Notes under the pieces: generated by a model
What the model was told of the DNA's origin: nothing
Databases searched by the model: none
The model's input: the letters and a program-made list of their open reading frames with translations, nothing else
Position numbers and translations under genes: made by a program
Part shown: one piece after another, positions 23,071 to 34,879 of the stretch
Numbering within the stretch: the stretch's first letter is position 1
Layout of the letters: each line of letters opens with the position of its first letter
Origin: Chrysomallon squamiferum
Taxonomy: Eukaryota; Mollusca; Gastropoda; Neomphalida; Peltospiridae
NCBI GenBank assembly: GCA_012295275.1
Contig: CM022665.1
Coordinates: forward strand, 26,257,446 to 26,317,445
Reading direction: 5' to 3'
DNA: 60,000 bases

Positions 23071-23599
23071 TTTGAAGGGTGTAATGTATAATAGTTCAGT
23101 CTAATTTCACTAGGTTGAAAAGAAAGTTAGTGTCAAAAGTGTAAAATGGACATATATGTGATTTTTATTTTCAGACCGATATCTTTCACTTCAGTATAAT
23201 AAAATACAATTCATAATAATGATGCCACCTTTTCTGAAACCCTGGATCTGCCACTGCATCCTCCATTTCATTATTATCATTTTACTAACTCAATTTTTTT
23301 AAATTTAATCAATGTTTAATCAATTCTGAATTTTTGACTCTTTATTATTGGTGTTCTGCACTGCAATACATAACTTCCACTTGATGTGAAGATCAAAGAA
23401 CATTATACAATCACTAACCAAATATCAATGATTTCTTTCCACTTTTTAAACATTTATCATGTCTGCCTGTGATCAAACACTTATGCCAATATCCCTTAGC
23501 TTCTTCTAAAACTGATAAACATTCAAACTAAACATGTGGAAATTTAATCTAATTTAAATTAATTTAGATAATGAATTATGATGATACTGGCAGAGATAA

Positions 23600-23960
23600 A
23601 ACTTAGTAATTTCCTAACAGTACTCCTGGGAGTTCCAATGAGCTGCATGGTTCTCGTGTTTACAAGTCATTTTCATCCTGTCTTCTGGCCATGCGTGATA
23701 TGGAAAGTATTTTCCAAACACTGTTAGTTTGCTGATTTAATGGAACGTATCTGTGAACACTTTAATACCATGAGGCTGATCAGATAAGACAAACTTTTCA
23801 AAGGAATCTGGGACTGAAAATCTTTTCTGTTCATCTGATCTATTGTTTCCTCTTTGATCTGAAATAGAAATTTTTACTTTCTTGTCTTTGTTAAACACAT
23901 TAAATGTTTGACACTGGCTGGAGAATGATGTTTCTTTCTTGCATATCCAGTTTTGGTTTG
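23600..23960. promoter_or_regulatory. Candidate conserved non-coding island
   Basis: GC-richer sequence at 23,610-23,800 (CTCCTGGGAGTTCCAATGAG, TTCTCGTG, GGCCATGCGTG). Around 23,905-23,950, AAATGTTTGACA followed by AGAATGATG may be the remnant of a plus-strand mollusc SINE 3' region, though too little is left to be sure. No exon is supported. Confidence 0.2.
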
Positions 23961-23971
23961 GTTTGATAACT

Positions 23972-24038
23972 TCTTTTTTTTTTTTTAAATTATCATTTTT
24001 GATATTTTTGCCAATTAGTTTTTTTTTTTTTTTTTTTT
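23972..24038. repeat. Poly(T) tracts
   Basis: T-rich tracts around 23,972-23,986 and a clean T20 run at 24,019-24,038. Confidence 0.9.
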
Positions 24039-24589
24039 AATTCTTTTATCTATACTTTTTTAAATATATTTTTAAACATTTAAAATTCGTAATGACATTT
24101 CTTTTTGTATTTCTAGCCTTTTTCTGTTGTATTACCGTTCTTCTTTTGTTTCTTAATTTCAAAAATTTATAAATGTTGGCTTTGTTTTTCTTCTGTTCAT
24201 TAAACATTTAAAATTCCATAAAACAAAATGCATCCAAGGAATTTTGTTCTTTATTGTTTTGCTTATCATTGTAAAACATAAATTCCTGGAATAAATGTTA
24301 GGTTATTAATAAAATAAAATAAAAAAAAGAAGTGAAAAGACTCTCTTTTTTCACTTAAAATTAGAACCATTTTCTTTTTACTTTATAAATACTTACTTCA
24401 TAACATAACTTTATTTGAAATGAAGATGACTAAAACATTTATCTGTTCATTCAATAAAGCAGCCACTCTGATTGAATGTCAACCTGAAAAAAAGAAGAAC
24501 AAAAAAAGAAAAAAGAAACATCTTTGGAGTCTGTTTGATGTTAATTTCTTTATTTTGTTTTATTCTGATCCCAATAAATGGCTGAGAAA

Positions 24590-25110
24590 TATTTATTTGT
24601 TCATCCATTGGCATGCCACTTGTTTGTCAGGTGTGCCTGTTACACTAATGATCAGAAGCTGGCCACTCTTCAGTTGTGGAGGTCAGAAAATGGTTTGAAT
24701 TAATCGTCTGACTCGTCCCCATTCATCCTTTGTTGATATGCAAGACAAGAAATTTGGAGAATGATAATGCACACCACAGTAACATGTACACGTGTATCTC
24801 CAACATGGTTGCAGCCATCTTTAGTGGACATGGAGCATAACTTTTCATTAATCTATGTCTTGATTGATGATGGTCGTTTTGGCACAGATTAGACTGAAAA
24901 ATGTTTCATGTCTTTGACCTCATCCACCACAATTATCTTCTGTTATCATAAGTGGAGTAGAATTAACTGTTAATGGCCATGAAAAATGTGTGTCACTAAT
25001 GCAACCATTGCTTCAAGACTTTTCACTATTTTGTGTTGATGTATGAGGTCATGTGTATGTTTGTGACAAGTGGACAGAGTGAAACTGCAGTGGACTGACC
25101 CTGTTATTTT
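24590..25110. promoter_or_regulatory. Candidate conserved non-coding island
   Basis: The longest stretch of near-balanced base composition in the first half of the window, including GGCATGCCACTTG, AATTAATCGTCTGACTCGTC and ACATGTACACGTGTATC, the last a near-palindrome with an ACGTG E-box-like core. No long ORF or splice-bounded exon is visible. It could be regulatory, a non-coding exon or an unrecognised repeat. Confidence 0.25.
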
Positions 25111-27085
25111 GAAGTGGCCTGTAAAAAAACGTTGAGAATAAATAAATAACTAAATATGTAATACAGTTACATAACTATGTACCAAATTCCAGACTATCAG
25201 AATTTGTATCAAGTAATTTACTAATGGTATTACTGGTGATAATAGCAGTACATATAAGAAAGAAATACTAAGTTATGGTATTAGTAGAAGTAGTATTGGG
25301 GGCAGATTGACAATTTGAGCAATGTCAGGTGGTCTGGGTAATAAAATGGGCTTCTTGGCTGGACAAAAAAAAAATAATAACAATAAAATAATAATAATAA
25401 ACACACACAAAAAACCAAAAAAAAAACCAAACAACAGAAATAAACATAACAACAACAAAATATTAATGAATAGTCAGCTGACCTAGTCATTGAAGATGCT
25501 CAAGCCAATTTTTAAGATCTGGTCCACTACTGAGTAGTAGCATCAGTCACAGCAGAAACAGTTTCAGTGAAAGCAATGACCACAAAAATAATGTAATGAC
25601 CACATTCAAAATAAGGCACCCATGCACTAATGGAATCCAGTTTTATGGAAAGAAAGAAAAGCTGATCTTTGTCTTGTTCCAAATGTTTTACTTTTAAAAA
25701 TATTCCACATTCTGTAGTTGTAACATATAGCAAATACTTTGCTAAATATTAATAAATAAATAAATTATATTTTCATTATCTGCAGTATGAAATAGGCAAA
25801 GTTATGAAACAGGTCATCCCTTACAAGTATCACATCAGCTTGTCTTATTAGTCAACACTGTCCTTTTCAAAATAAGATTAAAATCACTAAGGACTTGGAA
25901 TGGTACAAATAGTTTTTATTAGTGTATAATGTGACTAGTGGTTGAAACCAGAGGCATATCTACTGAAAAGGCTGCCTATGGCAAGCACTGAAATAGCACC
26001 CCTGTCCAGACATCTGACATGTATCTTTCAGATAACTTTACCATAAAATCAGTTTAAAAATACCAATCAGGTTTAATAGAACGTTCTAAGTGGTGTCCCC
26101 TTTCAAGTGGCACCCAGGGCATGTGCCATGCTTGCCATATTTTAGGTACTGGCTGAAACAATATTAAATGCTGAATTATAATTAAATCCTTGTGACAGCT
26201 GAGTACAACTTCAGGTTGAAAATTTTGAAATAGATTTTCTTTCTTTTTTCACATAGTGAAATAGTTCATTAAGATGTGCTTTAGAGTTTCAAGTGTACTT
26301 AATAACAATAGACACTGTAGTCTTTATATTTGTATTTTGTCTTAATAAGGGACATCTTAAAGAAATAAGAAAGAAAGTATAAAAGCACAGTGCTAAAAAA
26401 CAAACTATTAATATAAGTGGGGTTTTATATTATTACTAAAAAGAGTATCAAATTTCTGAAAGGTATCTAAATGTTATAATTCATCAAAAGTGGATTAGAA
26501 AGTACTATCAGGCTGAACATTTGAGTTATCAAATATGTACATATATAATACATTCTTGGGGGATTATGGCAGTTTATAGAAAATGTCAGATAATAGACTG
26601 TTCGTTTTTCATTTCTTTATCACCTGAAAAATAGATGACTACAAATACATTTGTTTGATGTGATTTAATCAGAATTAAATGTGCCTGTGTTGATGGATTT
26701 TGTTTCAGCAAAACCGGTTCAATCAAAGCAAATCATTTTTGTGTTGTTTGAATATAAATAATATGGAGACTGTTCAAAGATTAGTAAATGCTATAGGATG
26801 CTACAATCAAAGGGACATTATTCTAATACATTAAAATACAACAACATCTTTTCCTTTTATAATATTGTTTTTAAGACACAGAGTTCTGGTTAATCACTAA
26901 CACCTGGGTTGTTAGGTACAAGCAATACAGTTAATATGTATAATAAGTATAAAAAGTGTTTTTAGTGCAATGTGAGAGGACTAGAAGAAAAATAGCAGTG
27001 GCATTTGTAAGTTTAAATAAATTTTAATGGGGATTTTGAAATGTATGTACAGTTATGGTTTGTATATATACACATATGTTTACAT

Positions 27086-27087
<2 letters not shown>
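25110..27087. other. AT-rich non-coding stretch
   Basis: No gene is seen. It holds an A-rich low-complexity segment at 25,365-25,460 that yields poly-Phe/Leu ORFs on the minus strand. The 25,940-26,160 part is a little GC-richer (GGTGTCCCC, GGCACCCAGGGCATGTGCC). A 68-codon minus ORF at 25,527-25,733 has no recognisable domain. Confidence 0.55.
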
Positions 27088-27135
<48 letters not shown>

Positions 27136-27176
27136 CAGAGTGCACATGTTAATGGTTTTTTTTTTTTTTTTTTTTT
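27088..27176. repeat. (GT)18, (GA)n and poly(T)
   Basis: A GT run at 27088-27124 passes into a short GA run to about 27133. A T21 tract follows at 27156-27176. Confidence 0.95.
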
Positions 27177-27179
27177 AAC

Positions 27180-28130
27180 TGTGCCCATAAATATTATGAC
27201 CATTGTAGTTTATACAGTTAAAAAAGTCAGTAAATAAAAATCTAAAAAATCAGAAATGATATTGAATATTAAAGAGTTATGTATCTGCATTCATGTCATA
27301 TGATATATGGAAATTATATTTACAAATGGATAATTATGGTTTCTTATTATATATGATATGAGATAAACACCTTTATAAGAGAGTATTATAATTATACACG
27401 TTTTTCTATCTTATTACTAATTTAAATACTTTTTTTATTATTACTCTCCTCTCTTCAAAATGCTGATATACATCACTGCACTAATTAGATGAAAGAATAA
27501 TATTAAAGATCCTTCAAGAAACATAAATGCAATTGTTAATTATATTTTACAGTCACATGAACATTTAACCATTTATGTATGCATTGTTTCCAATAGAAAA
27601 AGTTATTCTAAATATCAGTGATAAATAATTTAAATAAATCAAATATAAATGATAAAACTATATTTAAAAATTAAATATTTTCATTGTTGATTAAAAAGAT
27701 TAAACCAGATGAAATGAATCTGAAATGTTCTGATTTCAGCTTTTCAATGAATAAAATAACAATAAAAGTTTTAAATTTTCTTTAAACCACAAAATAATTA
27801 AACTTTCTATTGTGCTTTTAGTTTAAACACCGTGATTATGACTTAACTATTAACAATCAATAAACAGATATAAAATAAACAACCACACAAACAAACAAAA
27901 AAACCCACAAGAAATGTACAACAATACAAATTGACAAGAGTAAATATCATAGGATCATTAACATTTGAAATGCAGAATAATTTCTGTGTCGTGAGACCTA
28001 TTGAAGAATGGCTGATAGGGAATGATCTCTTGCAGTGTGAGGTACTTTCTGTGTCATGGGAGCTGATTACTTCAATCTGAACACTTCATCAACCTCGTTC
28101 ATCAAGACAGCACTTTATCACGCAGCTTCA
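27180..28130. other. AT-rich non-coding stretch
   Basis: Very AT-rich with no gene or tandem repeat recognised. The segment from 27,990 on becomes richer in GC and leads into the island below. Confidence 0.6.
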
Positions 28131-28250
28131 CAGGATCATAAAACCAGAGAGCATTAGAAATGGAAGGAAAAGGTCATTCAATCATTACCTTTACCTGTGA
28201 GGAAATTGCACAGCATCATCTAATTACTGATGGAGATTATTAAAATCAGT
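28130..28250. promoter_or_regulatory. Candidate conserved island overlapping a repeat unit
   Basis: TTACCTTTACCTGTGAGGAA (E-box CACCTG-like, on the reverse strand CAGGTAAAG) and ATCTAATTACTGATGG (homeodomain core TAATTA) occur together in moderate-GC sequence. Part of it matches the decayed repeat listed at 28,155-29,240. Confidence 0.2.
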
Positions 28251-28307
28251 TTTTATTCTTATTAATTATTGCAGCTTCTGTTTTGTCATTATTGTTTTTA
28301 TTGCTGA

Positions 28308-28355
<48 letters not shown>

Positions 28356-29240
28356 ATAATTTTAAAAATGTCAGTCTGAAATGGTAAAAATGCCTTCAAA
28401 GTGACTATAACCTGTGAAATGTCTATGGAAAACGTTATTAATATTGTTCATTAATTTTGTCTTTCATTTGCTGCAGCACATTATTAAATATATTTTTAAT
28501 TCAGTTATTTGTTTCTGTTGTATTAAAATATTTGTATTAAAATTTTTACTATGACTGAAAAACCACTTTTCAAAGAAGACAACTTCAAATAAGATGGGAA
28601 AGATATTTTATTCTTTTCTTTTACAAGTGGATTAAAGAAGTGGTTATGGCTATAAATATATAGAGCTTTAAATTTGGAAGGAAAGAACCATTTCAATCAT
28701 TGTTTTTACCTAAAATATAGAAATTTAAAAAGAGTAATTATTTTCAGAATATTTACCACTTAATTTACAACTCTTTTTGAAGATCTAGAACTTTACACTT
28801 TTAAAGGAAAGCGTGTTTTTTGTTCTTGATTTTTGTTGTTTTTTTTTCTATCATTTTTTATGCCACAAGAAGTGAAGAATTGATTAAAACAATTATTTAA
28901 TATTGGAAGATAAACTGTTTGCATTAGTCACTTATACTAATGAATTATTACTTAGAAAGATGTCATATTTCAAATTTTGTAGGGAAATGTTCTTCATCAA
29001 TTAACCACAAAACTGGTTATAAACATTTTTTATTATGTGTTTTAAAAACTTTGGAATTAAAATGTTTTTCATTCATTACTTTTATCCCAGCTGCTGAACT
29101 GCATATACAAATTTTTTAATTGAGAAATGAAAGATTTTTTTCATCCATTCCTTTTATCAGAAATGATTACAAAAAAAAAAAAAGGATTTTAAATCCAGAA
29201 AGAAAGGTTATTTATTCATTAATTTTGGCCAAAAAATAGA
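28155..29240. repeat. Dispersed decayed ~40-bp repeat, at least 5 copies
   Basis: A motif of the form TTGGAAGGAAAGGTCATTCA then ATCATTACTTTTACC recurs at 28161-28197, 28674-28711, 29051-29087, 29121-29160 and 29194-29230. The last three are about 70 bp apart and look like a tandem array. The first two are separated copies. Each is embedded in A/T-rich sequence and strongly diverged. Confidence 0.6.
28311..28354. repeat. (ATT)14 microsatellite
   Basis: A near-pure 44-bp ATT run. Confidence 0.97.
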
Positions 29241-29591
29241 AAAAATAGTCATAAAACTGAGATTCACACTGTGAAACTACAAATAAAAGCACAGAGTATT
29301 GTCCATGCAATTACAAAAATAATTCTGCAAAATAAACATGAATGTTTTTATTGTTTTAATTATCAGTATAATTCTTTTGTATTTGCATGCATAGGAAACA
29401 GTATTACTGTTGGTAACTGTAACACTATAATAAAATACCAGTGTTTAATTTTTTGTTGGGATGTCATTAAACATTAATTCATTCATTGATACATAAATAA
29501 AGACAGACAAAGAAATCACAGAACAGTACAAATTATAAATTCATTATTACATGGCTTAATGAATTTACAACTTCTAGAAGAAAAATGTTTG

Positions 29592-29890
29592 ACGATTAGA
29601 ACTGAAGTAACTTTTTTAATGATTATGATTGAAGTAATGTTTTAATGATTAAAATCAAACTAATTTTTAAATAATACAAAATCAAATTAATTTTGTAATG
29701 ATTATAATCAAAGTAATTTTTTAATCATAAGAATCAAAATAATTTGTTAATTATTAGGATCAGTAATTTTTTAACAATTAGAATCAAAGAAAATGTTTCG
29801 TTATTAAGATCAAATATTTTTTTTTTTATGCAATCAAAATAATAATTTTTAATGATTAATATCCAAGTTATTTTTAATGATCAGTACAAA
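29592..29890. repeat. ~28-bp degenerate tandem array, about 10 units
   Basis: The unit resembles TTTTTAATGATTATAATCAA then AGTAATT. Successive copies keep the AATGATT and ATCAAA cores while the T run varies in length. Confidence 0.85.
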
Positions 29891-30249
29891 AATAATCTAA
29901 AAGCATTTACATTTTACTATGTTTATTTAACTTACAATTTTTGATATCTTTGAGATAATTTTTTTAAATGAAATATTTCATCAACACCTGCAGTTTCCTG
30001 AAAATGTTTATTCTTATCACAGCTGAAAATGTTAACATGGCAGTTTTTTATTTGGATTTTTCAAGTGTAAAATATACATCAAAACAATGTCACTGGAAAA
30101 CTTTTTGAGACTTAAATTTCAGATTTATACAATAAAAAGGCAAAGAACTGAATCGTTTATTTTATATTAAATAAATAATTAAAAAGAGTTTACACTTATT
30201 TAAAATTTAATGAATAAAATACACTACTTCATTATATAAATAATTTTAA

Positions 30250-30562
30250 TTCAAATGTTTGTATACAAGAAAAGGTGTGGGCATATATAAAAAAAACTTT
30301 TAAATATACATATATAAATACATAAAGATACATACACACATAAAAAACAAATTCACACATATATACACAGATGCAAACACGTACATCTACAGAAATATAC
30401 ATACACAGATGAACCTGTACATACATATATATATACATACCAGCATACATAATATACATACAAACATACACTTTAATACATACATACATTCACACACTGA
30501 TATATGCACACTCTTACATAAATACATATGTGCATACTCACACACACACACACACACACACA
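30250..30562. repeat. ATAC/CATA-rich low complexity with (CA)n
   Basis: Imperfect ATACATAC, ACACATA and CAAACATAC motifs over about 300 bp, ending in a CA run at about 30540-30562. The 85-codon Tyr/Cys/Met/Val-rich minus ORF is repeat-encoded. Confidence 0.9.
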
Positions 30563-30800
30563 AAATACCTATATAAAAGTTCAGTGTGGGCGATTATATC
30601 ATGTAATCATCACAGCAGAGAATGATGTTTTGTTTATTTACCTACAACAGGTGATGCTGTCTTCTTGTGTGTAATTTATTCTAGGTGTATGTGAGATAGG
30701 TAATTCATCACAGGTGAAAAATCAGAGGGAGCAGGGAATAAGACTGTATCCTTTCATCAGTTGAGCCATCTAGCTTGATGGAAATCTCGATAGTAAATAT

Positions 30801-30932
30801 AGTATCAATGTTCAGATGTGACTTAGCCAATTTCCTCTTAGTCTAGTATCCATGTTCAGATGTGACTTAGCCAATTTTCTCTTATTTCAGTATCCACATT
30901 TAGATGTGGTGTAGCCAGTTTGCTCTTACTAC
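30801..30932. repeat. 44-bp tandem repeat, 3 units
   Basis: The unit begins AGTATCCATGTTCAGATGTG and continues ACTTAGCCAATTTCCTCTTA. Starts are at 30801, 30845 and 30889, exactly 44 bp apart. Units 1 and 2 are nearly identical and unit 3 is diverged (CACATTTAGATGTGGTGTAG). The flanks are of moderate GC. Confidence 0.93.
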
Positions 30933-31560
30933 AGTGTATTGTTGTTTTCAAGTTCCAGGTGCAAGATCTTTTTATTTAAAAAAAAAAAATGTCTCAGTGT
31001 TTATTAATGTCATACACAGACATGATATCTCCACTTTACAATCATGTTATCACTGGATGATTTCAAAGGTGGAGCATTATCTCATTACTGTTTAAAATAA
31101 TGTGAAAAATGTCAGAAGTTGGAGGGATATGTTGTTCAACTTGAATTTTATAATTATTAAACTGGCTCCCGATATTAATATGAATCTTGTATTAAATTAT
31201 TTTCTTATTTTAGGGTAATTAAAATATTTATGGTTCTGATTAATTTAGCTTTATTTAAAATCAAATTAAAGAGTAATATTAAATCTGATATAATTACTGA
31301 TAGAGAATTTGGATGAAATAAATGAAATTAAATTTAAATTAAACTTTGAATGATAAAAAAACAAAAAAAAATGTGTGGAATTCAATGTTATAAGAAATGG
31401 CTGTCATGACTGACAAATTGTAATAATAATTTAATAGTAAAAAGTGTAAAAACTGTATAGATAAAAGCAGTAATTTGATGAAAATGACAGTTCAACCGAA
31501 TTATAACATTATGATATAAAACAACAGAAATAAAAAGGTAAAATAACTTTAGTTGAATGT

Positions 31561-31705
31561 AGTAGTGTTAATGTATTAAAATGACGGTGGTAATGTATCA
31601 AAATGGCAGTAAAATCGGAGTGGAAATTATAGTGTTAATATATTAAAATGACAGTGGTGATATAATAACATGATAGTGTTAATGTTTTAAAATCTCAGTG
31701 TCAAA
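31561..31705. repeat. Degenerate ~35-bp tandem array
   Basis: TAGTGTTAATGTATTAAAAT followed by GACGGTGG-like sequence recurs four times with substitutions (AGTGTTAATATATTAAAATG, ATAGTGTTAATGTTTTAAAA). Confidence 0.8.
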
Positions 31706-31789
31706 AAAGAATGGCAATAGAAGACAACACAAGTAATTTGTTAAAGTGAATGGTATTACATTAACAGTAATGGTAATCTGGTAATTCCT

Positions 31790-31791
31790 AC

Positions 31792-31828
<37 letters not shown>

Positions 31829-31900
31829 TATTATTATTATTATTATTATTTATTTTGTATTTATTTATTTATTTTATTATTATTTAAATTTTTTTTTTAT
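31790..31900. repeat. (ATT)n, (TTTA)n and poly(T)
   Basis: An ATT run with single interruptions (31791-31850) passes into TTTA repeats and a T run. Confidence 0.95.
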
Positions 31901-31904
31901 CTTC

Positions 31905-32685
31905 TTCGTATACACTCTATTCAGGAAATTGAATCAAATGGAAAAGTGGAGAAAAAGATATGCTCTTTATCATGTAAGCTTCATTTCTCAATCTGTAAAT
32001 ACTTCAACATTTAATAAGATCAGATAATTCCTATCATATGTAAGCTAACTGTCTGTACTGAGCTCTTCAAGATGTGAGGAGAGAAAATCTAAAATTAGAG
32101 CCATCTTGTCAAACCTGGTACTTAGAGTGTCAGGATGAGTCATGAATTCATAAAAACAAAATATGTTTTTCTTTTAATATTATCTTAAATTAAAATAAAA
32201 AATACTTAGGCAAAGCTTTTAATTTAAAAAAAATAAAAATAAAAAAAATAATTTATATATATTTTAATTTTGTGACTAAAAGTATAAATAAAACATGATA
32301 CTTGATTATTTTTGATTTTTTTAAATGTGTTCAAAATTAAAATTTAATAAAAATTAATATATTTATCTGTTTTTGCTTGTTTGTTAGTTTGACTTCTTTG
32401 TTGTTTCTGACCTTTTAATTTTTGGATGGGATAGGATATGCTTTTTTTCTCTCTGTAGCAATTATGGAAACTGGTATGACATTGTACAACACAAGAGAAT
32501 ATTACCAGCAGATCTGAAATATAATGATATCACAGATACACGGTAATATTTAGAGACATTAATTATTAATAATAATTGCACAGAAAATAGTTATATTCAA
32601 TATAAAATTATTGCAGACATGGAAATACTAAAATAATTTGTTTCTGTCTATTAACTCATTTATACAGAACAAGAATAAAATATGA
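31905..32685. other. AT-rich non-coding stretch
   Basis: No gene is seen. The 31,960-32,130 part is moderately complex. A/T-rich low complexity lies at 32,180-32,360. Confidence 0.55.
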
Positions 32686-32689
32686 CAAA

Positions 32690-32890
32690 TTACAGGATCT
32701 ATCCTCCAGTTTGCCTTTTCCCAATCTGGCTTGAAAAATCCACATAAAAGATCCCTTGCTCTTAATACAACAAAGCAATTTTAATCTGAAAGCAGTATTT
32801 CAAAATGAGTATTGTGAAATGTTTTACGTTTTATAACCAGTGATTGTAAATTAATTGCTGTGTATTTGCGATGTCTTATTCATTTAATAT
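32690..32890 (+). mobile_element. Diverged mollusc V-SINE copy (RUDI-like), internally deleted
   Basis: In order: CAGGATCTATCCTCCAG (a decayed B-box/3' end of the tRNA-like head), TTTTCCCAATCTGGCTT, then CATAAAAGATCCCTTGCTC with TTAATAC, which closely fits the family core. Then come a GTGAAATGTTTTAC block, CCAGTGATTGTAAATTAAT and GATGTCTTATTCATTTAA, which correspond to the 3' half. The family consensus is recalled from memory, so boundaries are approximate. The ~60 bp before the AAGATCCC block appear deleted. Confidence 0.6.
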
Positions 32891-33639
32891 ATATGATACT
32901 GACAGCAGTTGGTATTTAAATTTAAGATGGTTGCTATAAAAATATTCATATATTTATTTACACTGAATATTTTTTTTTATATATATAATATAATATCTCA
33001 CAAAAATTAATATTGAGTTACAATATTGCTAAAAAATAATAATAATATAATAAACCCCCACCAAAAAAATAAACACCATAACAAAAAAACAAAAACAAAA
33101 CAATTGTTCATTTAATCCATACATTTTAAATAAATGTTCTATTTTCTGGTCAACTCACTAGATTTAATATTAAAATGTCTCACTACATTGGTAAAACAAC
33201 AGAACAGAACAAAAAAAAACAAAAAGTTGTTCATTCATTAGCCTAATATACTTTTTATAAATGTTCAGTTAAGCCAACACCTCAAAACCATTTATATTAA
33301 ATTGTGTGTTACAGTACAGCTTCAAAAATACTCATTCATTCAAGACCACATACTCTCGTTATAAATTTTCTTTTATATTTGGATTCTAACAGGTGCTGTT
33401 CCTGATAATACATTATAGAATTGTGTGTAAAAACTGTCTACAAAATATGTGGTCTGAGACCCAGGAAGTCATCTGTTGCATCTTGTTACCTGACAGTCTT
33501 GAATGAATTTTTGCTTGGCACATGTTTGAGATGTTGTAGATAATTGGATGACACACTGCATTATTTTATTTTATAAATGATCCACTAGCAGTTATTTTGT
33601 AAATGGAAGACATGTAGTTTTAAAAAAATCATTTGTTTT

Positions 33640-33790
33640 TAATGAAAAAAATGATTTACTGAATGAATTTTTGAATTTCTGAAGGAATGGATGGATAAAT
33701 GGATGAATTAATAAATGAATAAATGAACTGACATATGCTTAAATAAAAGAATAATGAGTGAAAGAATGAATAAATATAATACTGATGGTT
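33640..33790. repeat. Degenerate (GAAT/AAAT)n tetranucleotide repeat
   Basis: GAATGAAT, GGATGGAT, AAATGAAT and AATAAATG motifs run on with interruptions over about 130 bp. Confidence 0.8.
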
Positions 33791-33815
33791 ATCAGGTGTC
33801 AGATTTACAATATTT

Positions 33816-33960
33816 TTTTGTTTGTTTAATCACTACTCAAGCCATTAAACACTAATATGTAGTTTAACAGCAGTTCATAACATTAATATTATTTCATCAC
33901 ACAGAACCTTACACATCACACATGTGGCATGACTGGAATGGGACATTAATATTTTAACAC
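33816..33960 (-). mobile_element. Possible decayed V-SINE remnant
   Basis: TTTGTTTAATCACTACTCAA resembles the reverse complement of the SINE 3' end. About 100 bp on, GTGGCATGACTGGAATGGGA resembles the reverse complement of its 5' central block. The middle is not alignable by eye, so this is weaker than the other copies. Confidence 0.3.
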
Positions 33961-34214
33961 ATTATATCAACAGTAAAATGTGATGAATGAAACATTTTGA
34001 AACACAATACTGTTTTATTTTCCTCTATATACTTTTCACATATATAATACAAACCTTGTCTGAGACAAAGAAAATCATAAATATTAGATTATGAATACAA
34101 TAAGTAAATGGTCACACCATTTACTTAGACTGGTACTGTTAAAGTTATCCCAACCTGGTATTTAAAACTTAACCAAAAGTACTTGCAAAGGAACCCTATT
34201 TTTGCAGACATTTC

Positions 34215-34275
34215 AGACTTGAGCTAAACCATTATCTTGGACTATTGTTAAACAAACACCAACTTTTTTCCCCCA
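34215..34275 (+). mobile_element. Possible SINE 3' tail
   Basis: CTTGGACTATTGTTAAACAA and the following ACACCAACTTTTTT resemble the conserved GTCGTTAAACAAA-type 3' end of the mollusc SINE. The upstream body is not recognisable. Confidence 0.25.
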
Positions 34276-34455
34276 ACAATCAATGAAGAAGAAAAAAAAG
34301 TTAAGAGACTGAAAAATCTGCAGACAAACAAGTATGTTCATCAAGTTGTTTCTTTGACAAACTCTCTGATAACGTGCACAGTAATTACACAACGAATTGT
34401 AAGTGTTACGAATGGACGTTTTTTACTTCATTCACCATTAACCTTGTTTGTTCAG

Positions 34456-34530
34456 ATGTTGAAAGTTTTCATCTGCTAGTGGATGTATCAAGTGCAAATC
34501 AAACCAGCAAGCCCTGGGCTCTACTCTTAG
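34456..34530 (+). CDS. Candidate internal exon, function unknown
   Basis: A 75-nt segment follows the acceptor-like ACCTTGTTTGTTCAG (AG at 34454-34455) and precedes TTAG followed by GTGAGA, a strong donor, at 34531. Two of three frames stop within it. The open one reads VESFHLLVDVSSANQTSKPW then ALLL and enters and leaves in phase 1. It lies within a 105-codon + strand ORF (34374-34691) whose remainder could be read-through. GC is above the surroundings. No domain is recognised. The exit phase is compatible with the acceptor at 41262 in the frame ending PRKRRFCL. Confidence 0.28.
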
Positions 34531-34879
34531 GTGAGAAAATCCACTTAACAACATTGTTCCCACTGTATCCAATATTGGCTACAAGAAAGAAGAATGATAC
34601 TTCTGGAATTAATATTCTCCACTGCCTTGATGGTTTAAAAGAATTTGGCCATTTGCATTGGCACAGAATTTGTATATGCTTTAAAGCTTAATTTCAGACT
34701 TACCCTCACATTACCACATGAAAAATAACAACACTTCTCTTTTCTTCTTTCATCTTGGTGAATACAGAAATAGGTTGGTAAAAGTGTCTTTTGCCTCAAG
34801 ACACATACATCTTGGTAATGCACTGGATTACTTCTGTTTCTTCTGAGACACATGACTGGTATTTCCATTTCTAATCTAC

